64,000 nucleotides of DNA from Streptomyces roseofulvus (GCF_039534915.1 NZ_BAAAWE010000001.1:5518001-5582000), one strand, 5' to 3'; positions 15,749 to 24,740 are shown, counted from the first letter of the stretch. Numbers and translations are program-made. Notes: generated by a model from the sequence alone, not told the origin.

Positions 15749-16846
15749 ATGACCGAGCAGAACCAGAGCGGGCGCGCACGCGGAGGCGCCACCGGACGCC
15801 GCCGCAAACCGCCCGCCAAACGCCGCCGCCGGGTGGGCATAGCCGTGTCCGGCGCCACCGCCGTGCTCGTCCTGGCCGGCGCCGGACTCGGCTACGTGTT
15901 CCTCAAGCTCGACGGGAACATCCAGGGCGTCGACATCAACGCCCAGCTGGGCACCGACCGCCCCAAGAACGTCGACAACGGCTCGATGGACATCCTCGTC
16001 CTCGGCTCCGACTCCCGCTCCGGCGACAACGGCGCCTACGGCAAGGACGAGGGCGGCGCCCGCTCCGACACCGCGATGGTCGTCCACGTCTACGAGGGCC
16101 ACAAGAAGGCGAGCGTCGTCTCCATCCCGCGCGACACCCTCGTCGACCGCCCCGCCTGCACCGACGGACGGGGCACCGAGGTCGCCGGCGAGAGCCGCGC
16201 CATGTTCAACACCGCGTATGAGGTCGGCGGCCCCGCCTGCGCCGTCAAGACCGTCGAGGCGATGTCCGGCATCCGCATGGACCACTACATCGAGGTCGAC
16301 TTCACCGGCTTCAAGAAGCTCATCGACACCCTCGGCGGCGTCGAGATCACCACCACCCGGGCCATCAGGGACTCCAAGAGCCATCTCGACCTGGAGCCCG
16401 GCACCCACACCCTGGACGGCGAGCAGTCCCTCGGCCTGGTCCGCACCCGCAAGAGCGTCGGCGACGGCAGCGACCTCGGCCGCATCCAGCTCCAGCAGGC
16501 CTTCATGAAGGCGTTCATCGACCAGGTCAAGGGCATCGGCCTCGGCACCAACCCCAAGAAGCTCCTGGACGTCGCCGACGCCGCCACCAAGGCCATCACC
16601 CCGGACTCCGAGCTCGACTCCGTCCAGGAGCTGATGGGCTTCGCCCAGGGCCTCACCGGCATCTCCGCCGGGAACGTCCACATGGTGACCCTCCCCGTCC
16701 GGTACGACCCCGTGGACCCCAACCGGGTCGTGCCCGTCGAGGAGAAGGCGAAGCAGGTCTGGACGGCCCTCGAGGGCGACCTCCCGATCCCCGCCTCCGC
16801 CACGAAGGACACCGCCACGGGCAAGGCCGACGGCGTCGTCCGCTAG
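15749..16846 (+). CDS. LytR-CpsA-Psr (LCP) family cell-wall glycopolymer ligase
   Basis: The protein has 365 residues. A basic N-terminus (RRRKPPAKRRRR) precedes one membrane helix (about 28-52, VGIAVSGATAVLVLAGAG), and the rest is extracytoplasmic. LCP signatures are present: MDILVLGSDSR, SDTAMVVHV, VVSIPRDTLV, DFTGFKKLIDTLGGV and QSLGLVRTRK. Enzymes of this family move glycopolymers such as teichoic acids or related anionic polymers from undecaprenyl phosphate onto peptidoglycan. The TagO/WecA-type transferase at 22511 starts synthesis of such polymers, a possible functional link. The ATG at 15749 follows GGGAAGACG. Confidence 0.9.
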   Translation: MTEQNQSGRARGGATGRRRKPPAKRRRRVGIAVSGATAVLVLAGAGLGYVFLKLDGNIQGVDINAQLGTDRPKNVDNGSMDILVLGSDSRSGDNGAYGKDEGGARSDTAMVVHVYEGHKKASVVSIPRDTLVDRPACTDGRGTEVAGESRAMFNTAYEVGGPACAVKTVEAMSGIRMDHYIEVDFTGFKKLIDTLGGVEITTTRAIRDSKSHLDLEPGTHTLDGEQSLGLVRTRKSVGDGSDLGRIQLQQAFMKAFIDQVKGIGLGTNPKKLLDVADAATKAITPDSELDSVQELMGFAQGLTGISAGNVHMVTLPVRYDPVDPNRVVPVEEKAKQVWTALEGDLPIPASATKDTATGKADGVVR

Positions 16847-16992
16847 CCCCGCGGACCCCCGGGGAATACCGGCGCTCGCACCCCGGTTTGGGGAGATGCG
16901 GCCGGTCCTGGCAGACTGGTACGTCGGCCCCGGTTCACGTCCGCCGCAACCCGCGGCGACGACCCGGCGCCCTCCCGGAACTAGGAGACACC

Positions 16993-17217
16993 TTGAAGCG
17001 CGAGATTCACCCCGAGTACGTCGAGACCCAGGTCAGCTGCACCTGTGGCGCGTCGTTCACCACCCGCAGCACCCTCACCGAGGGCACCATCCGTGCCGAG
17101 GTCTGCTCCGAGTGCCACCCGTTCTACACGGGCAAGCAGAAGATCCTCGACACGGGTGGCCGCGTCGCCCGCTTCGAGGCCCGCTTCGGCAAGGCCGCCG
17201 GCTCCGCCAAGAAGTAG
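16993..17217 (+). CDS. rpmE: 50S ribosomal protein L31, zinc-binding type
   Basis: The 74-residue protein has the full set of zinc ligands: CTC near the start of the mature fold and CSEC further on (VSCTCGASF and EVCSECHPFYTGKQ). This marks the C+ form, used when zinc is sufficient. The start is TTG at 16993, eight bases after AGGAG; an upstream in-frame start would add sequence unlike L31. prfA lies 97 bases downstream, a common arrangement in actinobacteria. Confidence 0.95.
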   Translation: MKREIHPEYVETQVSCTCGASFTTRSTLTEGTIRAEVCSECHPFYTGKQKILDTGGRVARFEARFGKAAGSAKK

Positions 17218-17314
17218 CGAGCCCCCGCGCCGGTCATCGGCCGCCCCCGAGCGGGGCGGCCGGGACCGGCGCTTTGGCGTCCCCGTAGCAACTGACGAAA
17301 CCAGGAGCCCGAAG

Positions 17315-18391
17315 ATGTTCGAGGCGGTCGAGGAACTGGTCGGCGAGCACGCCGACCTCGAGAAGAAGCTCGCCGACCCGTCGGTCCACGCCGACCAGGC
17401 CAACGCGCGCAAGCTGAACAAGCGCTACGCCGAGCTGACCCCGATCGTCGGCACGTACCGCTCCTGGAAGCAGACCGGGGACGACATCGAGACCGCGCGC
17501 GAGTTCGCGCACGACGATCCCGACTTCGCCGCCGAGGTCAAGGAGCTGGAGAAGCAGCGCGAGGAGCTCACCGAGAAGCTCCGCCTCCTGCTGATCCCGC
17601 GCGACCCCAGCGACGACAAGGACGTCATCCTGGAGATCAAGGCCGGCGCCGGCGGCGACGAGTCCGCCCTGTTCGCCGGTGACCTGCTCCGGATGTACCT
17701 CCGCTACGCCGAGCGCGTCGGCTGGAAGACCGAGATCATCGACGCCACCGAGTCCGAGCTCGGCGGCTACAAGGACGTCCAGGTCGCCGTGAAGACCAAG
17801 GGCGGCAACGGCGCCACCGAGCCCGGCCAGGGCGTCTGGGCCCGTCTCAAGTACGAGGGCGGCGTCCACCGCGTGCAGCGCGTGCCCGCCACCGAGTCGC
17901 AGGGCCGCATCCACACCTCCGCCGCCGGCGTGCTCGTCACCCCGGAGGCCGAGGAGGTCGACGTCGAGATCCACGCCAACGACCTGCGCATCGACGTCTA
18001 CCGCTCCTCCGGCCCCGGCGGCCAGTCGGTCAACACCACCGACTCCGCGGTCCGCATCACCCACCTGCCGACCGGCATCGTCGCCTCCTGCCAGAACGAG
18101 AAGAGCCAGCTCCAGAACAAGGAGCAGGCCATGCGCATCCTGCGCTCCCGGCTCCTCGCCGCCGCCCAGGAGAAGGCCGAGGCCGAGGCCGCCGACGCCC
18201 GCCGCAGCCAGGTCCGCACGGTCGACCGCTCCGAGAAGATCCGCACGTACAACTTCCCGGAGAACCGCATCTCCGACCACCGCGTCGGCTTCAAGGCGTA
18301 CAACCTCGACCAGGTCCTCGACGGCGAGCTCGACGCCGTCATCCAGGCGTGCGTCGACGCCGACTCGGCGGCGAAGCTCGCCGCGACCTGA
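17315..18391 (+). CDS. prfA: Peptide chain release factor 1
   Basis: The 358-residue factor recognises UAA and UAG stop codons and triggers peptide release. The GGQ loop is in SSGPGGQSVNTTDSAV (about residue 232). The N-terminal coiled segment and the recognition domain have normal length, and the C-terminus carries NFPENRISDHRVGFKAYNL. The ATG at 17315 follows CCAGGAG. The glutamine of GGQ is methylated by the product of the next gene, prmC, 43 bases downstream. Confidence 0.96.
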   Translation: MFEAVEELVGEHADLEKKLADPSVHADQANARKLNKRYAELTPIVGTYRSWKQTGDDIETAREFAHDDPDFAAEVKELEKQREELTEKLRLLLIPRDPSDDKDVILEIKAGAGGDESALFAGDLLRMYLRYAERVGWKTEIIDATESELGGYKDVQVAVKTKGGNGATEPGQGVWARLKYEGGVHRVQRVPATESQGRIHTSAAGVLVTPEAEEVDVEIHANDLRIDVYRSSGPGGQSVNTTDSAVRITHLPTGIVASCQNEKSQLQNKEQAMRILRSRLLAAAQEKAEAEAADARRSQVRTVDRSEKIRTYNFPENRISDHRVGFKAYNLDQVLDGELDAVIQACVDADSAAKLAAT

Positions 18392-18434
18392 GCAAGGCCG
18401 TTCCCCAGCCCCACCCCGCACCACGGAGGACCGC

Positions 18435-19280
18435 GTGAACCTGCTGCTCGCCGAGGTGGCCCAGGCCACCCAGCGGCTGGCCGACGCCGGCGTTCCCTCA
18501 CCGCGTTTCGACGCCGAGGAGCTCGCCGCGTTCGTGCACGGCGTCAAGCGGGGGGAGCTGCACAACGTCAAGGACGCCGACTTCGACGCCCGCTACTGGG
18601 AGGCCATCGCCCGCCGCGAGGCGCGCGAACCCCTGCAGCACATCACCGGGCGGGCGTTCTTCCGCTACCTGGAGCTGCAGGTCGGCCCCGGCGTCTTCGT
18701 GCCCCGCCCGGAGACCGAGTCCGTGGTCGGCTGGGCCATAGACGCCGTCCGCGCCATGGACGTGGTCGAGCCGCTCATCGTCGACCTGTGCACCGGCTCC
18801 GGCGCCATCGCCCTCGCGATGGCCCAGGAGGTGCCGCGCTCCCGGGTCCACGCCGTCGAGCTGTCCGAGGACGCCCTCGTCTGGACCCGGAAGAACGCCG
18901 AGGGCTCCCGCGTCACCGTCCACCAGGGCGACGCGCTCACCGCGCTCCCGGAGCTCAACGGCCAGGTCGACCTGGTCATCTCCAACCCGCCGTACATCCC
19001 CCTCACCGAGTGGGAGTACGTCGCCCCCGAGGCCCGCGACCACGACCCCGAGATGGCCCTCTTCTCCGGCGAGGACGGCCTCGACACCATCCGCGGCATC
19101 GAGCGCACCGCGCACCGGCTGCTCCGCCCCGGCGGCCTCGTCGTCATCGAGCACGCGGACACCCAGGGCGGCCAGGTGCCGTGGATCTTCAACGAGGAGG
19201 CCGGCTGGGCGGACGCCGCCGACCACCCCGACCTCAACAACCGGCCGCGCTTCGCGACCGCCCGCAAGGCGATGCCATGA
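18435..19280 (+). CDS. prmC: Peptide chain release factor N5-glutamine methyltransferase
   Basis: The 281-residue SAM-dependent methyltransferase modifies the GGQ glutamine of release factors. VDLCTGSGAIALAMA binds SAM (about residue 117) and VISNPPYIPLTEW is the diagnostic NPPY motif. QHITGRAFFRYLELQVGPGV is typical of PrmC rather than DNA methylases. The GTG at 18435 follows CGGAGGA. It sits in the prfA-prmC-tsaC order found in many actinobacteria. Confidence 0.95.
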   Translation: MNLLLAEVAQATQRLADAGVPSPRFDAEELAAFVHGVKRGELHNVKDADFDARYWEAIARREAREPLQHITGRAFFRYLELQVGPGVFVPRPETESVVGWAIDAVRAMDVVEPLIVDLCTGSGAIALAMAQEVPRSRVHAVELSEDALVWTRKNAEGSRVTVHQGDALTALPELNGQVDLVISNPPYIPLTEWEYVAPEARDHDPEMALFSGEDGLDTIRGIERTAHRLLRPGGLVVIEHADTQGGQVPWIFNEEAGWADAADHPDLNNRPRFATARKAMP

Positions 19281-19317
19281 GCCGGCACCGCACCACCACA
19301 GAGGAGGAGCGCGACTG

Positions 19318-19965
19318 ATGGCACGCCGATACGACTGCAACGAGGCGACCGACCGCGCGACCGGCCTGCGCGAAGCCGCGTCGGCCGTCCGCCGCGGCGA
19401 GCTCGTCGTGCTCCCCACCGACACCGTGTACGGACTCGGCGCGGACGCCTTCTCCAGCGAGGCCGTCGCGGACCTCGCCACCGCGAAGGGCCGGGGCCGC
19501 GGCATGCCCCTGCCCGTCCTCATCGGCTCCCCGAACACCCTGCACGGCCTGGTCACCGACTTCTCCGAGCAGGCGTGGGAGCTCGTCGACGCGTTCTGGC
19601 CCGGTCCGCTGACCCTGGTCGCCCGGCACCAGCCGTCCCTCATGTGGGACCTCGGCGACAGCCGCGGCACCGTCGCCATCCGGATGCCGCTCCACCCGGT
19701 CGCCATCGAGCTGCTCACCGAGGTCGGCCCGATGGCCGTCACCTCGGCGAACGCCGCCGGGCACCCCGCGCCGGAGGACTGCGACGCCGCCCAGCAGATG
19801 CTCGGCGACGCGGTCTCCGTCTACCTCGACGGCGGCCCGACCCCGGGCATCGTCCCCTCCTCCATCGTCGACGTCACGGGCAAGGTCCCGGTGCTGCTGC
19901 GCGAGGGCGCGCTGTCACCGGAGGAGCTCCGCAAGGTCGTACCCGACCTCGAGGTGGCCAGTTGA
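19318..19965 (+). CDS. tsaC: L-threonylcarbamoyladenylate synthase (Sua5/YciO/YrdC family)
   Basis: The 215-residue enzyme makes threonylcarbamoyl-AMP from threonine, bicarbonate and ATP for the t6A37 modification of ANN-decoding tRNAs. The motifs VVLPTDTVYGLGADAFS, KGRGRGMPLPVLIG and FWPGPLTLVARHQ are diagnostic, as is the late VTSANAAGHPAPEDCDAA. There is no extra C-terminal Sua5 domain, so it is the short TsaC form. GGAGGAGCG precedes the ATG. Its stop codon overlaps the next gene's TTG start, so the two are translationally coupled. Confidence 0.94.
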   Translation: MARRYDCNEATDRATGLREAASAVRRGELVVLPTDTVYGLGADAFSSEAVADLATAKGRGRGMPLPVLIGSPNTLHGLVTDFSEQAWELVDAFWPGPLTLVARHQPSLMWDLGDSRGTVAIRMPLHPVAIELLTEVGPMAVTSANAAGHPAPEDCDAAQQMLGDAVSVYLDGGPTPGIVPSSIVDVTGKVPVLLREGALSPEELRKVVPDLEVAS

Positions 19966-20609
19966 CCGCCCCTGAGGGGCGTGGCATAGCGGGGTACGAG
20001 CAGCACGTCGGCACCTTCCGCATCCTCCACGTCAGCACCGGCAACGTCTGCCGCTCGCCCATCACCGAGCGGCTGACCCGCCACGCCCTGGGCCAGCGGC
20101 TCGGCGACGGGCTCGGCCGGGGCCTCATCGTGGAGAGCGCCGGCACCTGGGGCCACGAGGGCGCCCCCATGGAGACCAACGCGGAACTGGTCCTCGCCGA
20201 CTTCGGCGCCGACCACAGCGGCTTCGTCGGGCGCGAGCTCCTCGACGAGCACGTCATCCGCGCCGACCTCGTCCTCACCGCGACCCGCGACCACCGCGCG
20301 CAGGTCATCTCGATGGGCCACTCGGCCGGCCTGCGCACCTTCACCCTGAAGGAGTTCACCCGGCTGGTCCGCGCCATCGACCCCGCCACCCTCCCGGACC
20401 CGCGCGACGGCGTGGTCGAACGCGCGCGCGCCCTGGTCCGCGCGGCCGCGGCTCTACGCGGGTGGCTCCTGGCCCCCTCCGCAGAAGCGGACGAGGTCAA
20501 CGACCCCTACGGCGCCCCCATCACGGTCTTCCGCTCCATCGGCGACGAGATCCAGGAGGCCCTGGACCCGGTCGTCACGGCCCTGACGGGCGTCCCGACG
20601 CGGGGGTGA
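19962..20609 (+). CDS. Low-molecular-weight protein-tyrosine-phosphatase-like protein, nucleophile Cys replaced by Ser
   Basis: The 215-residue protein has the LMW-PTP fold signatures: a P-loop at about residue 25 and a late acidic motif (DPATLPDPRDG). The P-loop reads HVSTGNVCRSP, where active enzymes have C-x-G-N-x-C-R-S, so the catalytic cysteine is serine while the second cysteine and the arginine remain. Normal phosphatase chemistry is therefore unlikely; it may bind phosphotyrosine or a phosphate ligand. The TTG start overlaps the tsaC stop. The last 13 codons form the first unit of a 159-bp tandem repeat that runs into the following intergenic space. Confidence 0.85.
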   Translation: MTAPEGRGIAGYEQHVGTFRILHVSTGNVCRSPITERLTRHALGQRLGDGLGRGLIVESAGTWGHEGAPMETNAELVLADFGADHSGFVGRELLDEHVIRADLVLTATRDHRAQVISMGHSAGLRTFTLKEFTRLVRAIDPATLPDPRDGVVERARALVRAAAALRGWLLAPSAEADEVNDPYGAPITVFRSIGDEIQEALDPVVTALTGVPTRG

Positions 20610-21087
20610 CGCGGGAGCGCGGCCCTGCTGCCCCGGTCCCGGCGGCCGGAGGCCGACGCAGCGCCCCGAAGCCGGGGAGGCCCCCCGGGGCCGATCGGTG
20701 CGAGTGGGCGCGTCCAGGACAGGCTCCCGGTCGTCACGGCCCTGACGGGCGTCCCGACGCGGGGGTGACGCGGGAGCGCGGCCCTGCTGCCCCGGCCCCG
20801 GCGGCCGGAGGCCGACGCAGCGCCCCGAAGCCCGGGAGGCCCCCCGGGGCCGATCGGTGCGAGAGGGCGCGTCCGGGACAGGCTCCCGGTCGTCACGGCC
20901 CTGACGGGTGTCCCGACGCGGGGGTGACGGGGGAGCGCGGCCCTGCTGCCCCGGCCCCGGCGGCCGGAGGCCGACGCAGCGCCCCGAAGCCCGGGAGGCC
21001 CCCGGGGCCGATCGGTGCGAGAGGGCGCGTCCAGGACAGGCTCCCGGTCGTCACGGCCCTGACGGGCGTCCCGACGCGGGGGTGACG
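20567..21087. repeat. 159-bp tandem repeat array, three full units plus a partial fourth
   Basis: The sequence starting CCCGGTCGTCACGGCCCTGA recurs at 20567, 20726, 20885 and 21043, giving periods of 159, 159 and 158 bases. The last copy is cut after about 45 bases. The first 43 bases of each unit copy the 3' end of the phosphatase-like gene, including its stop codon; the rest is GC-rich spacer with CCCCCGGGG-type self-complementary stretches. The copies differ at only a few positions. The array fills nearly all of the 545 bases between this gene and the next. Confidence 0.95.
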
Positions 21088-21154
21088 TCCAGGGGGCGCG
21101 GGGGGGACCGCGCGCCTACATTGGTGCTACGTCCCTCCAGGCACGGAGTCAGCC

Positions 21155-22402
21155 ATGTCCGTCAGCGCGCCACCCGATGAGGTCCTCGACGTCCTGCGGC
21201 GGCAGGATCCGGAGATCGCCGACGTGCTGCTCGGGGAGGCGCGGCGGCAGGCCGAGACGCTGCAGCTGATCGCGGCGGAGAACTTCACCTCGCCGGCGGT
21301 GCTCGCGACGCTGGGGTCGCCGCTCGCGAACAAGTACGCCGAGGGGTACCCCGGCGCCCGGTACCACGGCGGCTGCGCGTACGCCGACGCCGCCGAGCGG
21401 ATCGCCGTGGAACGGGCCACCGCGCTCTTCGGAGCGGATCACGCGAACCTGCAGCCGCACTCGGGCTCCTCGGCCGTCCTGGCGGCGTACGCGGCCCTTC
21501 TCAGGCCCGGTGACACGGTCCTCGCCCTGGGCCTGGACCAGGGCGGGCACCTCACCCACGGTTCGCCGGCGAACTTCTCCGGCCGCTGGTTCGACTTCGT
21601 CCCGTACGGCGTCGACCCCGAGACCGGGCTCATCGACTACGAGCAGCTCGCCGCGCTCGCGCGTCACCACCGGCCGAAGGCGATCGTCTGCGGCTCGATC
21701 TCCTACCCCCGCCACCCCGACTACGCCCTCTTCCGGGCCGTCGCCGACGAGGTCGGCGCCTATCTGATCGCCGACGCCGCCCACCCCATCGGGCTGGTCG
21801 CCGGGGGAGCGGCGCCGAACCCGGTGCCGTACGCCGACGTCGTCTGCGCCACCACCCACAAGGTGCTCCGCGGCCCGCGCGGCGGGATGGTGCTGTGCAC
21901 GGCGGAGCTGGCCGAGCGGGTGGACCGTGCCGTCTTCCCGTTCACCCAGGGCGGCGCCCAGATGCACACCATCGCCGCGAAGGCGGTGGCCCTGGGGGAG
22001 GCGTCCACTCCGGCGTTCACCGCGTACGCCCATCGGGTGGTCGACCACGCGCGCGTGCTGGCGGCCGCGCTCGCCGCGGAGGGCTTCGCGCTGACCACCG
22101 GCGGCACCGACACCCACCTCATCACCGCCGACCCCTCCCCGCTCGACGTCGACGGCCGCACCGCCCGCGCCCGGCTCGCCGCGGCCGGCATGGTCCTGGA
22201 CACCTGCGCGCTGCCCTACGGGGACGGGCGCGGGATCCGGCTGGGCACCGCCGCGATCACCACGCAGGGGATGGGCGCCCCGGAGATGGCCAGGATCGCC
22301 GCCCTGTTCACCGCGGCGCTGCGCGATGAACCGGAGGAGACGGCTCGGGTACGGGCCGAGGTACGCGAGCTGACCAGGAGTTTTCCCCCGTATGGACGGT
22401 GA
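21155..22402 (+). CDS. glyA: Serine hydroxymethyltransferase-family PLP enzyme (divergent paralogue)
   Basis: The 415-residue fold I PLP enzyme has AAENFTSPAVLATLGSPLAN, EGYPGARYHGGCAYAD, LQPHSGSSAVLAAY and the PLP-lysine motif TTHKVLRGPRGG, all SHMT hallmarks. The usual DxAHxAGLVA reads DAAHPIGLVAGG, and several other positions differ from housekeeping GlyA as I know it. Streptomyces usually has more than one SHMT-like gene, so this may be a paralogue with altered substrate preference. The predicted reaction is serine plus tetrahydrofolate to glycine plus methylene-tetrahydrofolate. The ATG at 21155 follows CACGGAG. It starts just after the tandem repeat array. Confidence 0.88.
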   Translation: MSVSAPPDEVLDVLRRQDPEIADVLLGEARRQAETLQLIAAENFTSPAVLATLGSPLANKYAEGYPGARYHGGCAYADAAERIAVERATALFGADHANLQPHSGSSAVLAAYAALLRPGDTVLALGLDQGGHLTHGSPANFSGRWFDFVPYGVDPETGLIDYEQLAALARHHRPKAIVCGSISYPRHPDYALFRAVADEVGAYLIADAAHPIGLVAGGAAPNPVPYADVVCATTHKVLRGPRGGMVLCTAELAERVDRAVFPFTQGGAQMHTIAAKAVALGEASTPAFTAYAHRVVDHARVLAAALAAEGFALTTGGTDTHLITADPSPLDVDGRTARARLAAAGMVLDTCALPYGDGRGIRLGTAAITTQGMGAPEMARIAALFTAALRDEPEETARVRAEVRELTRSFPPYGR

Positions 22403-22510
22403 GCCGGGGGCGGCCGCAACCGTTCCGCGGCCCCCGGTGTCTCCAACCACATGGACGGCACGGCTAGGGTGTGGGGCTGAGATGGCCAGCGATTCCTGTG
22501 GGGACAGCCC

Positions 22511-23818
22511 GTGCGTGATTACCTGCTGACGCTCTGTGTCACGGCCGCGGTGACCTATCTGCTGACCGGTCCGGTGCGGAAGTTCGCCATCGCGACCGGC
22601 GCGATGCCGGAGATCCGCGCGCGGGACGTGCACCGAGAACCGACTCCGCGGCTCGGTGGCATCGCCATGTTCTTCGGTCTCTGCGCGGGCCTGCTCGTCG
22701 CCGACCACCTCCAGAACCTCAACAGCGTCTTCGACCAGTCGAACGAGCCGCGGGCGCTGCTCTCCGGCGCCGCGCTGATCTGGCTGATCGGCGTCCTGGA
22801 CGACAAGTTCGAACTGGACGCGCTGATCAAGCTGGGCGCCCAGATGATCTCGGCCGGCGTCATGGTGGCGCAGGGCCTGACGATCCTGTGGCTGCCCATC
22901 CCCGGCGTCGGCACGGTCGCCCTGACCCAGTGGCAGGGCACGCTGCTGACGGTCGCCCTGGTGGTCCTCACGATCAACGCGGTCAACTTCGTGGACGGCC
23001 TCGACGGCCTCGCCGCCGGCATGGTCTGCATCGCCACCGGCGCCTTCTTCCTGTACGCGTACCGGCTCTGGTACGGCTACACGATCGAGGCGGCGGCCCC
23101 CGCGACCCTCTTCGCCGCGATCCTCATGGGCATGTGCCTGGGCTTCCTCCCGCACAACATGCACCCGGCGCGGATCTTCATGGGCGACTCCGGCTCGATG
23201 CTGATCGGGCTGATCCTGGCCGCGTCCGCCATCTCGATCACCGGCCAGGTGGACCCCGACACCCTGAAGATCTTCGAGGGCTCGACCCGCGAGGCCACCC
23301 ACGCGGCCCTGCCGGTCTTCATCCCGCTGATCCTGCCGCTGACCATCATCGCGATCCCGATGACCGACCTGGTCCTGGCGATCGTGCGGCGCACCTGGAA
23401 GGGCCAGTCGCCCTTCGCCGCCGACCGCGGCCACCTGCACCACCGGCTCCTGGAGATCGGCCACTCGCACAGCCGGGCGGTGCTGATCATGTACTTCTGG
23501 TCGGCGCTGATCGCCTTCGGCACGCTCGCGTACTCGGTGCACTCGACGTCGATGTGGATCGTGCTGGTCATCACCGTGCTGAGCGCCATCGGTCTGGTGC
23601 TCCTCCTGCTGCCGCGCTTCTCGCCGCGGGCGCCCCGCTGGGCGGAGGCCGTCGTCCCGCCGCGGTACCGGCGCCGCAAGCCGGTGCCCGAACCGGAGCC
23701 GGAGCACGAGGCCGCCGCGGACGAGCGGGTTCCGGTGCCGGCCGGGCTGCACGGCTCGACGGCCATCGGTCACCGTTCGCGCTTCTCCGACCGGCGGAAG
23801 GCCGGAACGCCGAGTTGA
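22511..23818 (+). CDS. Undecaprenyl-phosphate N-acetylhexosaminyl-1-phosphate transferase (TagO/WecA family)
   Basis: The 435-residue polytopic membrane protein belongs to the MraY/WecA superfamily. Key motifs are REPTPRLGGIAMF, INAVNFVDGLDGLAAG (DD-type metal site), FMGDSGSMLIG, and the cytoplasmic loop DRGHLHHRLLEIGHSH with the HxHH-type pattern. Ten to eleven hydrophobic helices are visible. The enzyme starts synthesis of envelope glycopolymers by placing a GlcNAc-1-phosphate type unit on undecaprenyl phosphate. The C-terminal 50 residues form a charged tail. The GTG start at 22511 is the best choice. It precedes the atp operon but probably has a separate promoter. Confidence 0.92.
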   Translation: MRDYLLTLCVTAAVTYLLTGPVRKFAIATGAMPEIRARDVHREPTPRLGGIAMFFGLCAGLLVADHLQNLNSVFDQSNEPRALLSGAALIWLIGVLDDKFELDALIKLGAQMISAGVMVAQGLTILWLPIPGVGTVALTQWQGTLLTVALVVLTINAVNFVDGLDGLAAGMVCIATGAFFLYAYRLWYGYTIEAAAPATLFAAILMGMCLGFLPHNMHPARIFMGDSGSMLIGLILAASAISITGQVDPDTLKIFEGSTREATHAALPVFIPLILPLTIIAIPMTDLVLAIVRRTWKGQSPFAADRGHLHHRLLEIGHSHSRAVLIMYFWSALIAFGTLAYSVHSTSMWIVLVITVLSAIGLVLLLLPRFSPRAPRWAEAVVPPRYRRRKPVPEPEPEHEAAADERVPVPAGLHGSTAIGHRSRFSDRRKAGTPS

Positions 23819-23923
23819 CGTGGCGTCAAGGACGCCCGTCCGAATGCCGCAGCGGCGCCCAATACCAGACAAGCCACCTCGCTGTCGCGCACAACCGCGC
23901 GTTGTAGCCCTCATGTGTGACAG

Positions 23924-23953
23924 TTGGCACACCCATGAGTAAAGACCTATTCA
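23924..23953 (+). promoter_or_regulatory. Putative promoter of the atp operon
   Basis: TTGGCA (23924-23929) and TATTCA (23948-23953) are separated by 18 bases in an unusually AT-rich stretch just upstream of atpI. Nothing else in this 283-base gap looks functional. Confidence 0.45.
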
Positions 23954-24101
23954 AATAGTTTGTGATACGGTTCACGAGACCCGGCGACAGTGCCGAAAGA
24001 CCGTAGTGCGACGGTCTGTTGGCCCCGAGACCCACCTCGGACCGGGCATACGCTCGTCCCTGACGACACCATCGCCCCCTCCAGCAAGCGGAGACACCGC
24101 C

Positions 24102-24515
24102 ATGCCTTCCACCGACGCACGCCTTCTTCTCTCGGCCGTCGTACCCACTGCCGCCGTCGGCGCCATCGCCACGGTCGTCAGCGGGATCGTCGCCGGCGGG
24201 AAGGGGGCGATCGGCGCCGTGCTCGGCACCCTGGTCGTGATCCTCTTCATGGGCATCGGGATGCTGGTGCTCCAGCGGACGGCAAAGAAACTTCCGCAGC
24301 TGTTCCAGGCCATGGGGCTCTTGCTCTACACGACCCAGCTGCTGGTTCTCTTCGTCTTCCTGGCCTTGCTGAAGGGCACCACGGTGTTCGACTTCAAGGC
24401 GTTCGCCTTCACGCTGCTCGCGGCGACCGTGGTGTGGGTCGCGGCCCAGGCCCGTGCCTACATGAAGGCCAAGATCGCGTACGTCGAGCCCGAGAAAACG
24501 GGTTCGAAGCCGTGA
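24102..24515 (+). CDS. atpI: ATP synthase protein I (AtpI-like)
   Basis: The 137-residue membrane protein has about four hydrophobic helices (LLLSAVVPTAAVGAIATVVS, AVLGTLVVILFMGIGMLVL, and two more). It is the first gene of the atp cluster, the usual place of atpI, whose product helps assembly of the c-ring or acts in magnesium or cation handling. The ATG at 24102 follows GCGGAGAC. Sequence conservation in this family is low, so the assignment rests mainly on topology and position. Confidence 0.85.
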   Translation: MPSTDARLLLSAVVPTAAVGAIATVVSGIVAGGKGAIGAVLGTLVVILFMGIGMLVLQRTAKKLPQLFQAMGLLLYTTQLLVLFVFLALLKGTTVFDFKAFAFTLLAATVVWVAAQARAYMKAKIAYVEPEKTGSKP

Positions 24516-24740
24516 GGGGTAGGGCCGGTATAAAGACGCGTTCTGCTTCCTGCTATCGTCCGGTGCCAACTGCGGCACTGCGGGCGCGGGCATCCGAAGC
24601 GGCGCCTGTCCCAGCGCGAGGCTCGATGCCGAACCGCCGCCCCCTTATCCGTAAGACCAGTCCAGTGCCGACCCGCGGCTGCGCGCCGCGCCGACACAAC
24701 GAGGTTGCCGTACCTATGCGCCACGCTGAAGGAGCCCGCG

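Noticed and set aside
20462..21085. Frame spanning the 159-bp repeats that encodes a 53-residue repeat protein
   Set aside because: The period is divisible by three, so the frame stays open automatically. Composition is Pro/Gly/Arg-rich, there is no start site of its own, and it begins in the antisense-like frame of the phosphatase gene. The repeat is better explained as DNA duplication of a gene end.
20567..21087. CRISPR array
   Set aside because: The 159-base units are contiguous with no unique spacers and no cas genes nearby.
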